Shown here: positions 12,525-26,600 of the stretch, in pieces | Layout: every line of letters starts with the position of its first letter | Numbering within the stretch: the stretch's first letter is position 1 | Assembly: GCF_016802725.1 (NCBI RefSeq) | Contig: NC_052666.1 | Span: 24,333,497 to 24,397,496 of the forward strand | From: Solenopsis invicta | Taxonomy: Eukaryota; Arthropoda; Insecta; Hymenoptera; Formicidae | DNA length: 64,000 nucleotides | Direction: 5' to 3' | Notes under the pieces: model-generated | Seen by the model: only the letters and a program-made list of their open reading frames with translations | What the model was told of the DNA's origin: nothing | Database searches by the model: none | Program-made: the position numbers and the translations under genes

Positions 12525-13170
12525 TTACACTGACGAAAAAAGGGTGAGAATTATCAAAATTTAAATACAGTAAAATACATTGAAATATATTACAGAATAA
12601 AATAAAATAAATAATTTTACATAAAAAAAATCATATACAACTATAAATTTATAAACAAATAACATCTCAACTATGTATTACAAAGTTATAATAAAAACAA
12701 TAAGTTTACATGAATTTGGAAAATACATTAATATTAATAATTTGTAGTAAAATTGTTGGTTAAACTATAGAAAAATAGTAATGCAAATGTAGGTGATGAA
12801 AATATTGAATCAACTGAGATTCAAATTCGGTATACCTCGTTTTCATTCCTATCATTTAGGTCCGTGTATCACTGCTCCACTGAGCATAATTATTCCGGTC
12901 ATATGATTAATCGACCGTACGTAAACTGGAAGCATGTAATTGTCATAACTTATTTGCAAAATCTATATATCATAACTCTGTAATTATAGTCGAGGTTTCA
13001 CTACAAACCAATATTGTTATCATGGTGATGCAAACTATTTAATAATTATTGAAACTAAACCTTTAATTACAAGAACTATAAAATAATTCAGTGGAAATTG
13101 ATTTTACATATATAACAGTATAGTTGTAAGTTTTACAGTTGCCACCACTGTAAATTTTTCTCTGAGTATA
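12525..13170. mobile_element. Dispersed non-autonomous element, copy 1
   Basis: The left end CACTGACGAAAAAAGG and right end TTTTTCTCTGAGT form short inverted termini. Interior blocks recur at 47.9-48.45 kb in the same order: AATTTGTAGTAAAATTGTTG, the GATTCRAA block, AATTRTCATAAC and ATAGTTGTNNNTTTTATAGTTG. A fragment of the right half recurs at 20.5-20.68 kb. There is no coding potential. Confidence 0.5.
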
Positions 13171-13342
13171 TATCATTTTCGATGCCAATTGTATTTAAAT
13201 TACAATGATTGAGTACCATTTGTGTTGTCAGTATAACACAATGTATATGTTATTATTAATACAACATGGAACATAATAATTATAAAAATTGAGCTCCATA
13301 ATTATTTTAATACCAATTATAATCACAAATATCTTTCAGTGT

Positions 13343-14532
13343 AGCGAAAGTGACGAAAGTGAGAGAGGTAATATGTAATTCGAAAATGGTAAATCAGTTT
13401 AACGCGAAATTTGTTAAACATGTTTGTTGTTAAATACTAGGATAAAGCAATGAGTCGATAATCACCCGGTAAATCTACACCGCGTAACGATTTTGCAACG
13501 TAAACAAAAGCGCGAAATCACAAACGCAACGCGATAAATCTTACGCGATTCTGTACCGTGTCGCCCAATGAAAATTTATCATGCACAATGAGGGGTGAAA
13601 CATTCATTTTATTTCGCAGGAAACCACAAATTTTCTGTGTGTACTCGGAGTCGTTAAATAAATAAATGCGCTTTGATCGAGACACGCTGTTTCGCTCAAA
13701 GCGGATACCGCGCACGGATATGTGTTGCATTGCACTACATTTAGTGGATTTACACGCATATGTGGATTTAACCGCGCAGGCATACCAAATCCGTCACGCG
13801 TCGTGAACATCGCCCTAGATAAATCTATTGTGAAATAAACGAAAAAAAAAAATAGACCTTCGCTCTGTCCGACCTGATACGTGTAATTTTCTTGCGACAG
13901 TCGCGGATTTGCGGGCGCGCACATTCACCTCTGTTTCACGCCGCAAGACCGATCATTCCGTGCGACCCACACGGGAATGCACGTTGCACGGAAAGGTGAC
14001 GCAATATTATAAACGCCTCTCTTTATCGCGAGATAATACATCGTTAAATCCGTGTTGTTGCACGCACGACACGTAACAACCGATGTGGTGCGCTTCCGAT
14101 AGTAAATCCATTTTAAACGCTACGTCCCTAATATCGACGTCACTTTTACGCCCTCGTCTAAACTGGAATTGGACAATTAAAACATTAGCTCAGAGACCCG
14201 CTGAGCACGTTTCACTTGCTAGAAAGAAAAAAAATAAACGAAAATTATTCTACTTTTGCTTTTTACGAGAGAGAGAAACAAAACGCGTTAAATTAATGTA
14301 TTGTTTTGAGAAAATTATATTGTTACAATATTAAAGTCCGAGCTAATGATTGCTAACAATGAGTCATTTGTTGGTATTCCACCGCGGTCGATCAATGATT
14401 ACGTAGTTATTTTACATTCTTCACGAGCACGAACTTCATACCACACTTATTAATGAATCACGACGCATCCGTTCTATCATTCGATTGTAGTCAACAACAC
14501 ACACAGATTTTCTTCTTTAAGAAATTTATCTT
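13343..14532. other. 1.2 kb without a recognisable gene
   Basis: This is mixed AT- and CpG-richer sequence. A 106-codon minus-strand frame (13604-13924) shows no motifs. Nothing else is supported. Confidence 0.4.
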
Positions 14533-15010
14533 CACTGACAGAAAAAGATGGTTGCAATTATCATAATGGAAATACAATTTGTATTCATTTACGATGCTAA
14601 CTATATATAATTTATAGTTGTTTTAATCATTTAAATTGTAACTATTTAGTTATTATTATTATATAAAAAGCAAATGTTTAAAAAAATAGAAATATTTTCT
14701 ATAATTGTGATTGCATTTATTATGCAAATATGTTTATTTTTTTTTACCATCCATATCTTCATATTTTACTATATTAATATTAAAAATTATTATTTATTAC
14801 ATAATTTCTAATACAGTTTTTTCACAGTTGATAAAATTATAAATGTAATATTATTACTAATTACAGCAGTATTAACTGTAAAAATGAGCAAATTGTGTTT
14901 AACAGCTAGAAATACATAAGAAATGACTTGTTAAACCTAACGGTTACAAAATTTGTATTTTTTATTGTTTAATGTTATAATTGCAAATACCAAATACTTT
15001 TCTCTCAGTG
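14533..15010. mobile_element. MITE with CACTGASAGAAAA termini
   Basis: The left terminus CACTGACAGAAAAAG pairs with the right terminus, whose complement is CACTGAGAGAAAAGT. Similarity continues inward (TTGCAATTAT..., ATACAAATT...). The interior is AT-rich and non-coding. The termini resemble those of the 12525-13170 family. Confidence 0.6.
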
Positions 15011-18000
15011 TTTTTTTTCTTTTTTTCATCAAAAATATCCATATCATAAATCATTTTACGTTTAATCTCTAAAATATTGTAAAATCAATATCTTTCATCC
15101 CGTCTATTCTCTACTTTTGAAATGAAAATTTTATTACATATAAAACAATCTTGATTTCCGAGAATAACATTTCTAGCAGGTGCTCGTTAACCTGACTTAT
15201 TTCAGGATAAGACTTAATTTTGAAAGGGACGAGAAAAATGTAGGAACAAACAATTCCAATATTTTCAAAATGAAAAATTCCCATCTCATCTCAACTTTCG
15301 AGCATTGAACTATGAGGCGACCTTCTCGCGATTTTCGCGAGACGAGAAGTAAGATCGCGCACCGTAGGGATTTCATTACATTGATGTACGGAAGTACGGA
15401 TCACGATCGACCGGTATGTACGGTACGTCACACGGGTCACGTAATTTTCTGGCAAATTAGAAGATTAAGTGCGAACGGTAAAAGTGTTCGAGGTCATGAG
15501 TGCACCTTTGCAATTCCAGTGTACAAACACGGCGGCGGAAAATCGAAATTGAAATGCAGTCGACCTCCGGGGACAATGCCAGAGACGTTTTTATTTTTAA
15601 TGCTTTCATTAAAAGCTCTCTCGCGAATAGTGGCTACGGAGATGTAGGTCAGTTTGCGATGCTACCGTATTTCGCCTCGAGTTCGTTATCTACGCGCATG
15701 TGTTTCTCTTTCTTCTCATGTGAAATATAGTAAAAATTATGTAACATTTTTTTTTCTCCTCTGCAAACAGAAGGTTGTCTACTTCTCTATCACTCTAATA
15801 AATAAGGTAACTATACTCTATACTATCTATGCTTTGCAATTTTTTATAATTTTTTGTCGAATTTAAAGTTAAAAACTGAAGGTCAGCTTCAAAAAAGAAA
15901 ACATTTCTAAACATTAATTTAAAATATGGAACAATTTCAAATAATTACATGAGTGCAATGAAGATGTTTAGAAAAAATATTATTCAGGTCGTATTGAGAG
16001 TACCTATATACTGAATATATTTTCTAATTATATGTTTTCCTCCTTTTTATAAAAAGTGTTAGAGAAATAGACAACCAAGTGATCTAAATGTTACTTTTAT
16101 AAATTTATAAGTTTATTGATATATTAACATGTTTATCGACATATTAGAGTACATAAAGAACTATTTTCGTCAAACAATTGACTTATCTTAACTTTCCCTC
16201 TTAAGACCATAGCTTATCGCAGTTTAGTTAGTGGGTTCAAATTGATGCTCTGAATTAATAAAAATATTGAAAGAGTCATTACAATTAATGTGTGTCATTT
16301 TAGATTAGTTATATTGATTCTATCTCACAAAGAATATCCTTTCCAGTTTATAAACAAAACATTGTAACAAAAATATAAATTATATACATTTTTGTTAAAT
16401 ACAAAGATATAGGTACAATAATATAAACCGCGGAAATTAATAATCGTCATTTGGTGGTTATAGAAAGCAATAAAGTTTATGAAATATTTGATCAGTGAAC
16501 TGTTACAAACAAGTCACATTGACAGTCCATACGATATATTTTATGTGTAGCGTTATTTATTTAATTCATCATGCAACTGCTTATAAACAACAAGTAAACT
16601 ATATTAGAAACAAAGCCGTATTTGGTACAGTTACCTTACTTATTAAATAAGGTTGCAAAACGCTGATGAAAAAAATTGCGTCGCGATATTTAAATTCCTG
16701 ATTTAATTCCGCTATTACCGCGCGGATTTTTACACTTGGTGCGCTTATATCGTATTTGCGGGGTCGTTTTCACGTACACTTCGCCTTCATCAATATACAT
16801 ACGCACGCATGTCGATACGTTATATCGGAATGAAAGTTGCACGTTGCCGCGAGGTGTATATTGACTTTTCTCCCATTCGTGCAGAGACACACAATCTGCT
16901 GGACAATTATTTTGGCCAAAAAAAAACAACGCTACGAATGAATGCAACGCAGGCAAATTAGCTGACTCGCTCGCTTCCCTGTCGTCGTCCTTTTCGTCTG
17001 CATTTGCAACAGGTAAAAAACGAATGGCACTTCGAGTCACGATATGACTGCCGGGGTATAACGAGATTGTTCCGCAATGTTACTCAAAAACAAGGCAGCT
17101 GAGGACAATTGAATTAATTTCTTGTACGCGGGATCGTGTCCCGTGAAATATGAACGCAAGAATGGAAACCGCGAATCGATTCGTACGAGATAAGTTTCAA
17201 AACTCAGTTAGTGGCAAAATTTTACTAAATCTGGTAAATCTGGCAACTCGCGATTTGCGAGCCCGATAAAAATGTATTTATATGCAACAAAAACATTTTA
17301 ATTATAAAGTTTAATTAGTGGTTTTTTTTTAACCTAATATAACGCGATGTAGAACCAAAAATTGACAAACAATGTAAAAGATTTTTGCCGAAATTGAGAT
17401 ATTTTGAAATTTGAAATCAGGGAGGTAGATATAATTTTCTTCATCTATTCTTAATTTAACTTATAGTATTCCTTTTTTAGGAACTTTTTAAATTCCTTTT
17501 ATCAGATTTACAAAAATGTCATTCACGTTGAGAAATTGAGAAGTCAGTAACTGTATTTTCTTTACATTACTGCAAAAATGCATTCAATAATGAATTACTT
17601 TAGCATACTGAAATTCAGTATTACGCGCAAATTTGCTTTTTCAAATTGTGTATTTTTTAATAATTAAGTTGAATATATTTCTTAAAATACAGCCAGCCTA
17701 TAACATTCTTAGGAGAATCTGTCATTACATTTAACTTTAATTAAAAATTCCTATTTCATAAGTATAAAAATACTTATTACATTAAAAAACGGTATAAATA
17801 TGTCAATATAAATCAAAGGATACCATGCTGATTTTTGTCTGTGACAAATAAAAATGACATGTTTGTTTACAGTTTTTAAATCTAATTGGAATCTTTAAAA
17901 CATTTTAATTTGTTAAAAAAGTATTAAAATTCAATACATAAAACTATTAAATAGTATATAAAGTTATTAAACACATCAATACATGTAGTATCGTAAATTA

Positions 18001-18402
18001 TTATTGTTTAGCTTTATAAATATATATTCATATGTTCCTGCTAATAAAATGGTAATGCTTTCATCTCTAACAGTTCATGTTCTGCTTGATAAAACAAAAT
18101 CAAAAAATTATTAATGATTAGAAACAAAGGCATTGTCGATGGGAATTGTTTTAAATCTTGACTACGGTATTTGAGAACATTGTTTGTTCATTATGTCTTT
18201 TAAGAACTCTCTCCCAGAGAGTTTTTATATCCTATTGTAATATTTTTAACTACTAGAAATTATAAAATTCTCGCCAAAAATATTTTTAATCACCAAAATT
18301 GACTTGACAGAGCAAGACCTTTTTCACTTATTAATTTGTATGGTTTATATCTGTCGATTTTTATTTAATATTGTTTATCCTATATAGTTTTACATTTTCA
18401 TT

Positions 18403-18443
<41 letters not shown>

Positions 18444-19911
18444 GCTTATATTATATATTTAATATTATAGCTTTATATACTGATTTTACACTTCCGGCAA
18501 ATTAAAATTTTTTAAAGGTCAGAATCAGATTTAGCAAGTTAAAAAATATAAGAGAAAATGTTCCGTTTTTATTGGGGCTAAAATCAGCTGATTTTACCTT
18601 TTTAAAAATTAGTTTTCTTTTTGGAAATAAATTTTAAAAATATCTTTTTCCTCACTTAATGTAAAATAAACAAGGCATTTTTTTTACATATTTTTAATTA
18701 TCTTTAGTACTGCTGTTGTAAAATTTAGACAGTTTTTTTAATATTATAAAAGTAAGATTTTTTGTTTATATGTAGTTACAAAATATCCAAGAACTCAATT
18801 TATCGGATCATGATTGACCGATGACTGAATAACACCGAACATTATTCACATGTCCAATTGGCAAAAATAACAAGCCCAGGAGAGAAATGTACACTACAAA
18901 TATAGAAATAGAAAAGAAAGAAAGAAATAAAGAGATTACAGCATGTATGTACAGAGCATTGAATCATCAATGCCAAACATATTCGAAGCCTATTTCACTT
19001 GTTTCAAAGGAGATAAGTATGCAGTCAGCACTAAAGATGGTCAAACAAACCCATAGATTTTTCAGAAGGGAGTAGCCGTAAAAATGATCTTTTGATTGAA
19101 TAGTGACTAACTCGATGCAAACAACTTGACGCGTGTCGGACGCGCATCCGTCATTCTTAATTTTGCGATGAATGCGAGATAAATTTGCACCTGCAATGCA
19201 AATGGCAGTCTCCAACGATGATGACGACTTGTCGGATAACGGTAAACGAAACACTCGACACCGGAGCGTAATCGCGGCACCCGCAGCGATTGTTAACCAC
19301 CGGCACAGTCGTCCAACGTAATATTAACGCCGCGGTGTAATCTCTCCTCGTCGACAGCAACGAATATTCGCGATAGCGAAATTAAGGAAAACGAAACGAC
19401 GCAGCGCGGCGTCAAAGATTGCGACAGCGCGTGTCACTTTCCGACTCGTAGCGTAGGTATCTCTAATTACAAGCTGCGACACGTATCACATAACAGCTGC
19501 GTAATCACTTTAGAATACATTCTCGACATTCGCATATATCACGGAGAGATTGTATTCTAAAACGGTTGCGTAGCATATTTACTTACACTTATAATTTTTA
19601 TAAATTTCTTTTCATGACTGTTTTTAATTAACGAGTAAAATATCCATCTTGCTACAAAATAGCGTATGTAATAAAAAAATTACATTTATTATCCAAAATT
19701 CTCGTGAAACAACTATAAAATAATATAAAAATAATAAGAACTTTTATACGAACGTTGTAAATCACATTTGTATGTGATTTTTAGTTCACGCTAAAGAACT
19801 GCAAAGTTTGTAAAAAAGATGCATTAAATCTAAGAACCTTCTACAACCTTTATTTGCGAGAGTCCATGATTCTAATTCAAAATTGCAGAATCGGGTTTAC
19901 TATACACCGTT
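15011..19911. other. 4.9 kb without a recognisable gene
   Basis: This is AT-rich DNA with an (AT)n microsatellite at about 18405-18441. A 116-codon minus-strand frame (16690-17040) and a 111-codon plus-strand frame (15312-15647) lie in less AT-rich patches without family features. The short block AATTCATCATGCAACTGCTT near 16.56 kb recurs with changes near 34.97 kb, pointing to an old dispersed repeat. Confidence 0.4.
18405..18441. repeat. (AT)n microsatellite
   Basis: This is a continuous AT dinucleotide run of about 37 bases. Confidence 0.9.
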
Positions 19912-20241
19912 TCAAAACGTGAATTCTTTTTACCTTTACCTTTAATTTGAGCATTCGCTAAACCTTGTGCGATTTTTTTTTACAGAGTTATTCAACATTG
20001 AAGCAAACATGAACCTTACTATTTAACATTGAATAACTCGGTGACAAAAAAATCAAAGATAAAGATTCACACTTTTGAAATGCGTAAATGCTTCATTCAT
20101 TAAAATGAGCCTAAAAAGATTAAACATTGGAGCAAATAGTATTATTTTTGCTTCAATGTTAAATATTGCGGAGAAAAATAATCGCACAATGCTCGTCGAG
20201 TATAAGGTAATTCACGATTAAAGGTAATTCACGGTTTTGAA
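19912..20241. mobile_element. Imperfect palindromic MITE
   Basis: The ends pair as AAAACGTGAATTCTTTTTAC and the complement of GTAATTCACGGTTTT. Inner blocks also pair: ACCTTGTGCGATTTTTTTT with the complement of AATAATCGCACAATGCTCG. Two smaller stem-loops around GTTATTCAACATTGAAGCAA sit inside. It is non-coding. Confidence 0.6.
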
Positions 20242-20496
20242 CGCTATGAATCGCAATTATATGAAATTTTTAACTCACCGTGGAACTTTGCAAAATGTGT
20301 AAAAACTTTTGAGATTTGGCGCATCACCATTTGTATCCGTCTAGCTTCGTAAAAAATCAATTCGTTTAATGAAGCAATAATCTCAAAAGTAGAGAATTCA
20401 AGTTGTAAAATGCTTTTTGGAACATTTCATTATGATCATTTCTTACAAAGTTACATTTTAATTAAGGCGCTGTTTCGCCATAAACTAATAGTGTCA

Positions 20497-20680
20497 CAAA
20501 TATTGTTGCTGTATATAAATTGCTGTATATAAAAATTGTTCTATATTTATGGCAACTAAAGTTTTACTTGCAATAACAATAAAATTATTTATTCAACTAT
20601 GTTACAAGAATCCTACATATAAAACTTGTACAGTTGTCGCTTTTACAGTTGCCATCACTACGAATTTTTCTTTGTACCGT
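20497..20680. mobile_element. Dispersed non-autonomous element, partial copy 3
   Basis: It contains only the right part of the family: AACTTGTACAGTTGTCGC, TTTTACAGTTGCCATCACTA and CGAATTTTTCTTTGTAC. The left part is missing or unrecognisable. Confidence 0.45.
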
Positions 20681-21631
20681 ACTTTGTAAAAAAGCGGGCT
20701 GTATCAGCACGCTTCAAAAAAAAATAAAAAGAAACGAGTTTTTTTCCAAGATCTTTCCCGGAACGGAAATTGGTTGTGTTCGGCGACGGAAATAAAAGAG
20801 AGATGCGCACCGTGATCTCGCGTCGCGCTGCTTTACGCCGTGAAATATTCATTTTCTTTCACCGGAGTTAAATTTTAAACAGGATCTCCCCCGGACGCGC
20901 GCGGGTCTCGAAGTAAGGAAGGGCCGTCCAGGATTTAATTTAAGTTTCGCTGCAAGTTCGCGCCAGGTCGAGCGTATTCCAGCCGCATATAATTTTGCGC
21001 GTTGTTCCACGCGCGTTGAAAATGAACGAACAAACCGAACATCGCAGCTCAGTTTCGAGCTGCTGACGGCACACGTAGGGCAACCGCTGCGCTATACTGC
21101 CGATGACGTGGGTATATGGCTAATGTGCGCCAGATAACGACGATAACGAGACACTTGACACCCAAAACGAGCACACTCGGTATATGGCACCTGTGAGGCA
21201 ACTGTTAAACAACGACGGCGGAGGACAAAGTGTAACACTGGCAGCGTGTCGCTCTCGCGCAATCTGTCACTAGCGACTCACCATCTGCATAACTGCTTCT
21301 TGCCCTAAGATATTATCTCAACCCTTCCAGTGTTGAATATCATAGCTCTTAATACGCTTCGCGCGTACAATCGTTAAACTTGAAAATACAGAACATGCAG
21401 ACATATTTTATCATTCTTCTATAGGGTCACAAGAACTTCCGTTTACATTTACATTTATTTTGCGTGAGAAATGTATAAATCCGATAAATAAAATACATAA
21501 ATACGAAAACACTTGAAAATGTACTTAGAATCGCTTATATAATATTAAAAAATGGAATAATTATGATTAATTTTCTTATTATAAAAAAATAATACATTAT
21601 AATTCCACAAAACTTTACACTTATAGGTCTT
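20681..21631. other. CpG-rich stretch without a recognisable gene
   Basis: The region 20.76-21.27 kb is CpG-rich and GC-rich against AT-rich surroundings. No open frame with family features is visible. It may be a promoter or enhancer of an unseen transcript. Confidence 0.35.
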
Positions 21632-21787
21632 TGAAAATAATTTTGTGCGTGGGACACTCAAAATAATTATGTAGGACACTCAAATGTGATGTAAGAAATG
21701 CTGCAACAAGTTTTGACATTCTAGCAATCATCAACTTTGTCGTCCTACATAACTATTTTGAAAGTCTAACAAAAATTATTTGCAGAT
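21632..21787. repeat. Inverted repeat (hairpin) with internal tandem copy
   Basis: AAATAATTTTGTGCGTGGGA and AAAATAATTATGTAGGAC on the left pair with GTCCTACATAACTATTTTGA and AACAAAAATTATTTGC on the right. The two left blocks are themselves near-duplicates (AATAATT.TGT...GGACACTCAAA). Confidence 0.6.
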
Positions 21788-22869
21788 TTATCTCTAACTA
21801 AATTTTTACATAGATTTTTTGCAAAACCTTTTTTTTGTAAACTTTTCACAAAGTGAACAAATATTTCTTTTATTCAAAAACTGAATGTTTTCTTTCTCAC
21901 ACAAATCCAAATCTATATATCTAAAAAAATACCATTCGTTGAAGTAATTTAAAAATATGTCGAGTTGAAAACTTTTAACGTCTAGCAATGGGCTAAATTC
22001 GATACAGCACTGTTCGTCGCAGATCGTCGCTGTGCAAATTACTGCTTTCCGTCATTGCGCGATTTGCGATACTCCGTTGGCACCGACGCGCCAGGCCTAG
22101 ATCTTTTAGCGTCGGCGTAAATTTATCGCATCGTGCCGCGTCGGCGAACAAGGTAAATCAAATTAGAAACGTATTCGCGATACGACGTATTCAGCGCGGC
22201 AGCCTAGATCCGTGGCGGAGATTATTTTAAGGGGCAACCTCAAGCCGGCGGAATGTCAGGGCGATGAATATGAAATGTAGGAAAGAACTATGCTGAATCC
22301 TTACTCTAAATCCTTTCGCAGAGGTGCTTTGCATAACGAGAAAATGACTCTCGATGTAACTCTTTCTCTCTCTCTCTCTCTCTTTCTCTGTTCCTCTTTC
22401 TCGTGCGATTTACTTAACTCCGCGCCGCGAAAACCGCAAGATGCCTTCAAACTGGAATCATCAGCCACACGTTTCTCCGTTTCCTTACTCATATGCGCGA
22501 TGCACTTTATATTTCTAAAGCATCATCTACGTTATATTTTCCTCTAATAACTAATATTATCAGAATTATTTGAAGCTCCATATCTCATATTATTATATTG
22601 TATTATCATTTGCATAGTTAATACAATTAGTGTAAAATCGTTCATTCTGATGAACATTACATTACAAAAGATATCGTGATTAACGAAGACTCTTTTACAT
22701 CACCGCTTAAAAGTATTTGCCCATTTTATCTTTCTTAATTAAATGCAAATTTTAAAGAGAAAGAAAGCGAAAAGTAAATTTCAATTTTCTTTTCTAATTT
22801 TTTAGATGTTGGCCTTAATAATAATCCTAATGGCAAAAAATTTTATATTTTACGTGTGTGTGATTCGTA

Positions 22870-23640
22870 AATGATTTGTAAAATATATTCTTTAATACCT
22901 AAGATAGAAAAAATAGCGCAATATATCCACTCGTAAAGTGCAAAAAAATCGGAAAGTATAAAATAGGAAAGTTCAATTCTAGCCCTTCAATTTTATAAAC
23001 TTTATTGTTTAATGTATAAAATATATTTTATTTATTGGTTTATCAATTTATTTTATAGTTGACTTCTTTCTTATGGGTTCCTCTAAATTCTGTTATTACT
23101 GCCTCTGTGCCAATTTTGGGGCCCAATTTTTCAGATGTACTTTTGTAGGATTATATTGCGAAAACGTTAATCATTACAAAATACGAAAGAATATTATAAA
23201 AACTGCTATATCATTTTATAGAACCGAGAAAACATCGAAGTTCTATAAATATCTAAAAAATATATCTTAAAATATATTTTTAAGATATTTGTCACATAAG
23301 ATGTCTTTTAAATGTCCAAAAGATATCTTCAAGACATTTTTAGAGATATATGAAATGATAACTCAAAATGTTGCACAAGATATCTTTGATATTGCTAAAA
23401 GCTGCCTTTCGCAATTTAAAAAAAAAATGCAAGACATCTTAAGACATGACAAAATATCTTTTAAAAATCTAAAAAAATATTTTTTTGTTTATATGGGAAG
23501 AAACTTTCTTGTCTGTTTTCATATTTTTAAAGCTTCATTTTTAGTTTGTGTTAAAACAACATTATCTAAAAACAAAGTAGCATGCGCATTGGTGATTTTA
23601 CATATTATATGTGTATACAACATGTAAAGTTGTATAAAAT
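22870..23640. mobile_element. Dispersed repeat A, copy 1, with an inserted AAGATATCTT-rich block
   Basis: Blocks shared in order with 59.36-59.90 kb include CTTTAATACCTAAGATAGAA, AATTTTATAAACTTTATT, TCAATTTATTTTATAGTTGA, ATTACAAAATACGAAA and AACTGCTATATCAT, and a final ACATTATCTAAAAACA-like block. About 23225-23500 is extra here and is full of AAGATATCTT/AAGACATCTT motifs, consistent with a second element inside it. A 112-codon frame (23289-23627) lies across this insert and looks like chance. Confidence 0.55.
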
Positions 23641-26600
23641 AATATAGCTGAATAAAAACGAAATTTAGGCATATAAAAGAGATACGTACAAAAATCGGGA
23701 TAGGCAGATTCTTTCGAGTGATAATGTATATGTTCTATTCTATCATAAATTAATATTACGTGTATTCTTACATTTATCTATTTCTAAAGAAGTACGATCG
23801 AACTAACTACCTGTTTACAATTCCGTGAACCGATTTCGCTTTAATCCCGGAACAGCGCGACAGCGAATTTCTGTAGAGCACCGACGAATCTCGGTGCAGG
23901 GATGCCTAAGCTCTTTCATAAGACCCTGTATTTGAACCCCGTCACATCGTCCCGGCGAGCGCAGCGCCTCGACCGGAAGGCTCGCCTTATTTCTCCGGTA
24001 ACTTCGGCCGGGGGAGAGATAAATCCCGTCAACGTTCGCAGCAACTTCCGAGCTCGCGGAACCGAATAACGGATATTACGGAGGTGGAGGCTGCCGGCTT
24101 AGGGAGGGAGCGACAACTCCCGGACTCGAATAAACCTCGAATTGTGCCGCGTGCCCGACCGACACGCAATATCCCGGGGGAACGAGACACACGTGGGGCC
24201 GGTGTTACACAAACGTCGCTTTAACGCGCGAGCCTGTTCGATGCACAAGTAGACCCCGACACTCGCGCGCGCGCACGCGAAATATTTCGGTGCCTCTCGG
24301 TGGGATAGAGAACACCCGCGGGGTGTTTTAGTTTACAAGCTCGACACGTTACTTAAGGGCATGTAACTAAATTTCCGCGCAAACACATAATTTACGCAAC
24401 AAGTTCGCTAATCTCACAATCGCCGCTAAACTTGTCGAAATTCTCGCGCGTTTTCCTGTTTAAGAAAAGAACACTCGACTCAATTCAATCGTATAAATCT
24501 ACTCCCTTATTTATGCTCCAAATCTCTATTGTAATCACATTATTACTTATGTACAAATACGTTGTAATCTATAGAAGAACATTTATCGAAGAGAATTTTT
24601 GTTGAACATAAAACACAAACATACGTAGAGAAGTCCTCGCAGTTTTTAAATGCACACGAAGAAAATATTTAGGATGTGGAAGTCTCAATGTCTCAATATA
24701 CAGTTTACGTATGAAATTAGCGTAGTTGTAGGATTAATTTTGTTAATGAGATCGAAACTACGGGACGTCGATACTACCGAACAGTTCAGAAACTGTGGCA
24801 AGAGGAAGTCGCGCGACGTCGTACGTGACGGATTTTCTTGTTGACTAACTGCTTCTCTCCCTGTGCACTCACTTGTCTATCCACACTCCTTCGCAGGCTG
24901 CAGAGACAACTCGAACCGGTATGACCGGCAGAATTCTCTATGTCTCTCTTTATCCCTTCGCCGCAATCTTTTTCTCTACGTATTGTCAAAACAAGCACTT
25001 ACACGTTATAATCAGATCTCCGAGACATTTAACCCTTTTCGTCACGCTCAGCGGTCCATCTTTTTCCATTAAATTTTTAATTATTTTGATGAATTTCTTA
25101 ACGTTAAGTATCGGTTTTCTTTTTGTTTTCGAAAAGTCCTTAGAACAAATTAGTGTAAACGAGTAGACAACTACAAATTTTTATTTGTGTTTTTACAAGT
25201 AGACAAAATTTGTGAAGAAAAATGCATTATCTACAAAATTATTATATCAAAACGGTAATTTAATCATTCTTTTAGGACATCCTAAAATATTTTCCAGATT
25301 TTTGCCACATTTTTCATTGCATTGTGTTTTTATTATAAATTGATAATCTTTGAAAAATATGTAAAATTCAATATTTTCTACTGTTAATCCAAATAAATGG
25401 TTTCGAAAACCAAAGTAGTTACAAGAAAATAATATTTATTGCATATATTTTTGTAATTATTAGCTTTAGTCTGATTCTATTTTCTATACTAATTTTCATA
25501 AAAATTAAAAATAAATTATTAGTTCGTCATATTAGACCGGTCATTTTGAATTAAAAAATTTTAACTTTTAATTCGTAATCAGCAACCCGAAAATCTCTGG
25601 GATACAAAGCTTAAAAAAAATCGATTCGATACAAAAACTCGTCACACATTGTTAAATTCGTGATGTCGAATTATACTCAAATTTGAGTTATTTTTAATCA
25701 TTCATAGATCGCCATTGCTCTTACTCAATATGTTATTAATTTAAGCAAAACAATGAGGTTAAACAATTTAACTATAAAAATGTCAAAGCCTCAAATTTAA
25801 TTTATTATTTACTAAATGCGTTAATATGGACGCTATTTACTTGGAAACTGCGCAATTCAACTAGAGAAGTGGGTTAATTAGATGAGATTGCTCTTTCAAC
25901 TACACATTTTGTATTGAAATAATAAATATCGGCGCAACTCGATACAAGATATCTGAAATTAAAAGTAACAAAAATTATTTAATTCAAGGAATTGGTTTAA
26001 ATTTGACCCTTTAATATTTAACAGCGCACAAAGAGTTAAAACTCTCGGAAAACGTTGGCTCGCGTTCACGTATGTACAAGTCCCCTCCGATGATATTCTC
26101 TTTTCTTACGTTTGCGCAAAGGTCAAGTATATGCTGCCGGCGTTACATGAGAATGAGGCAGTCACGTGTATAACGCTGAATACGCCGTCACTTTTCTTGG
26201 ATTATCTCCGGAACTTGTTCCATAAGCGCAAGCACGTTTATTACGGTGAACGACTTTAGCATCGAGAACCCGACACGTCCTTTCCATTTCATTCCTACGC
26301 AGAGGCAAAACGACGGAGATTTTATATAACGAATGAACGAACGATACGAAGGCATATTAAGATGATCAGAAGCGAGCGCACCAAAATGCATTACAAATAT
26401 TCTGAACGCATCTCATTAAAAAAAATAAAGCTGTAATTGGCGTTTTTTTTTTCTCTTCCCTTTCAAGCAGAAACATCGCGAGAGTGTGTCATTGTTAATA
26501 CGGAGAAAAATAGTATGTCAATAATTCCACGTCAATACAGCGAAAATGATGTATAGCGTTCCGACTGGTTTTATTAACGAAAAAAAAGCTCGTCAACCCT

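Larger units (their letters stand above)
11982..13342. mobile_element. Nested MITE cluster bounded by an outer inverted repeat
   Basis: The outer arms pair in inverted orientation. The left arm, about 11982-12065, runs through TTGTGACTATAATT to AAAATAATTATGGGAGCTCC. The right arm, about 13275-13342, contains GAGCTCCATAATTATTTTAA and AATTATAATCACAAATA. Between them lie three smaller inverted-repeat elements (12077-12372, 12389-12515, about 12525-13170). This arrangement suggests successive insertions into an older element. Confidence 0.55.
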
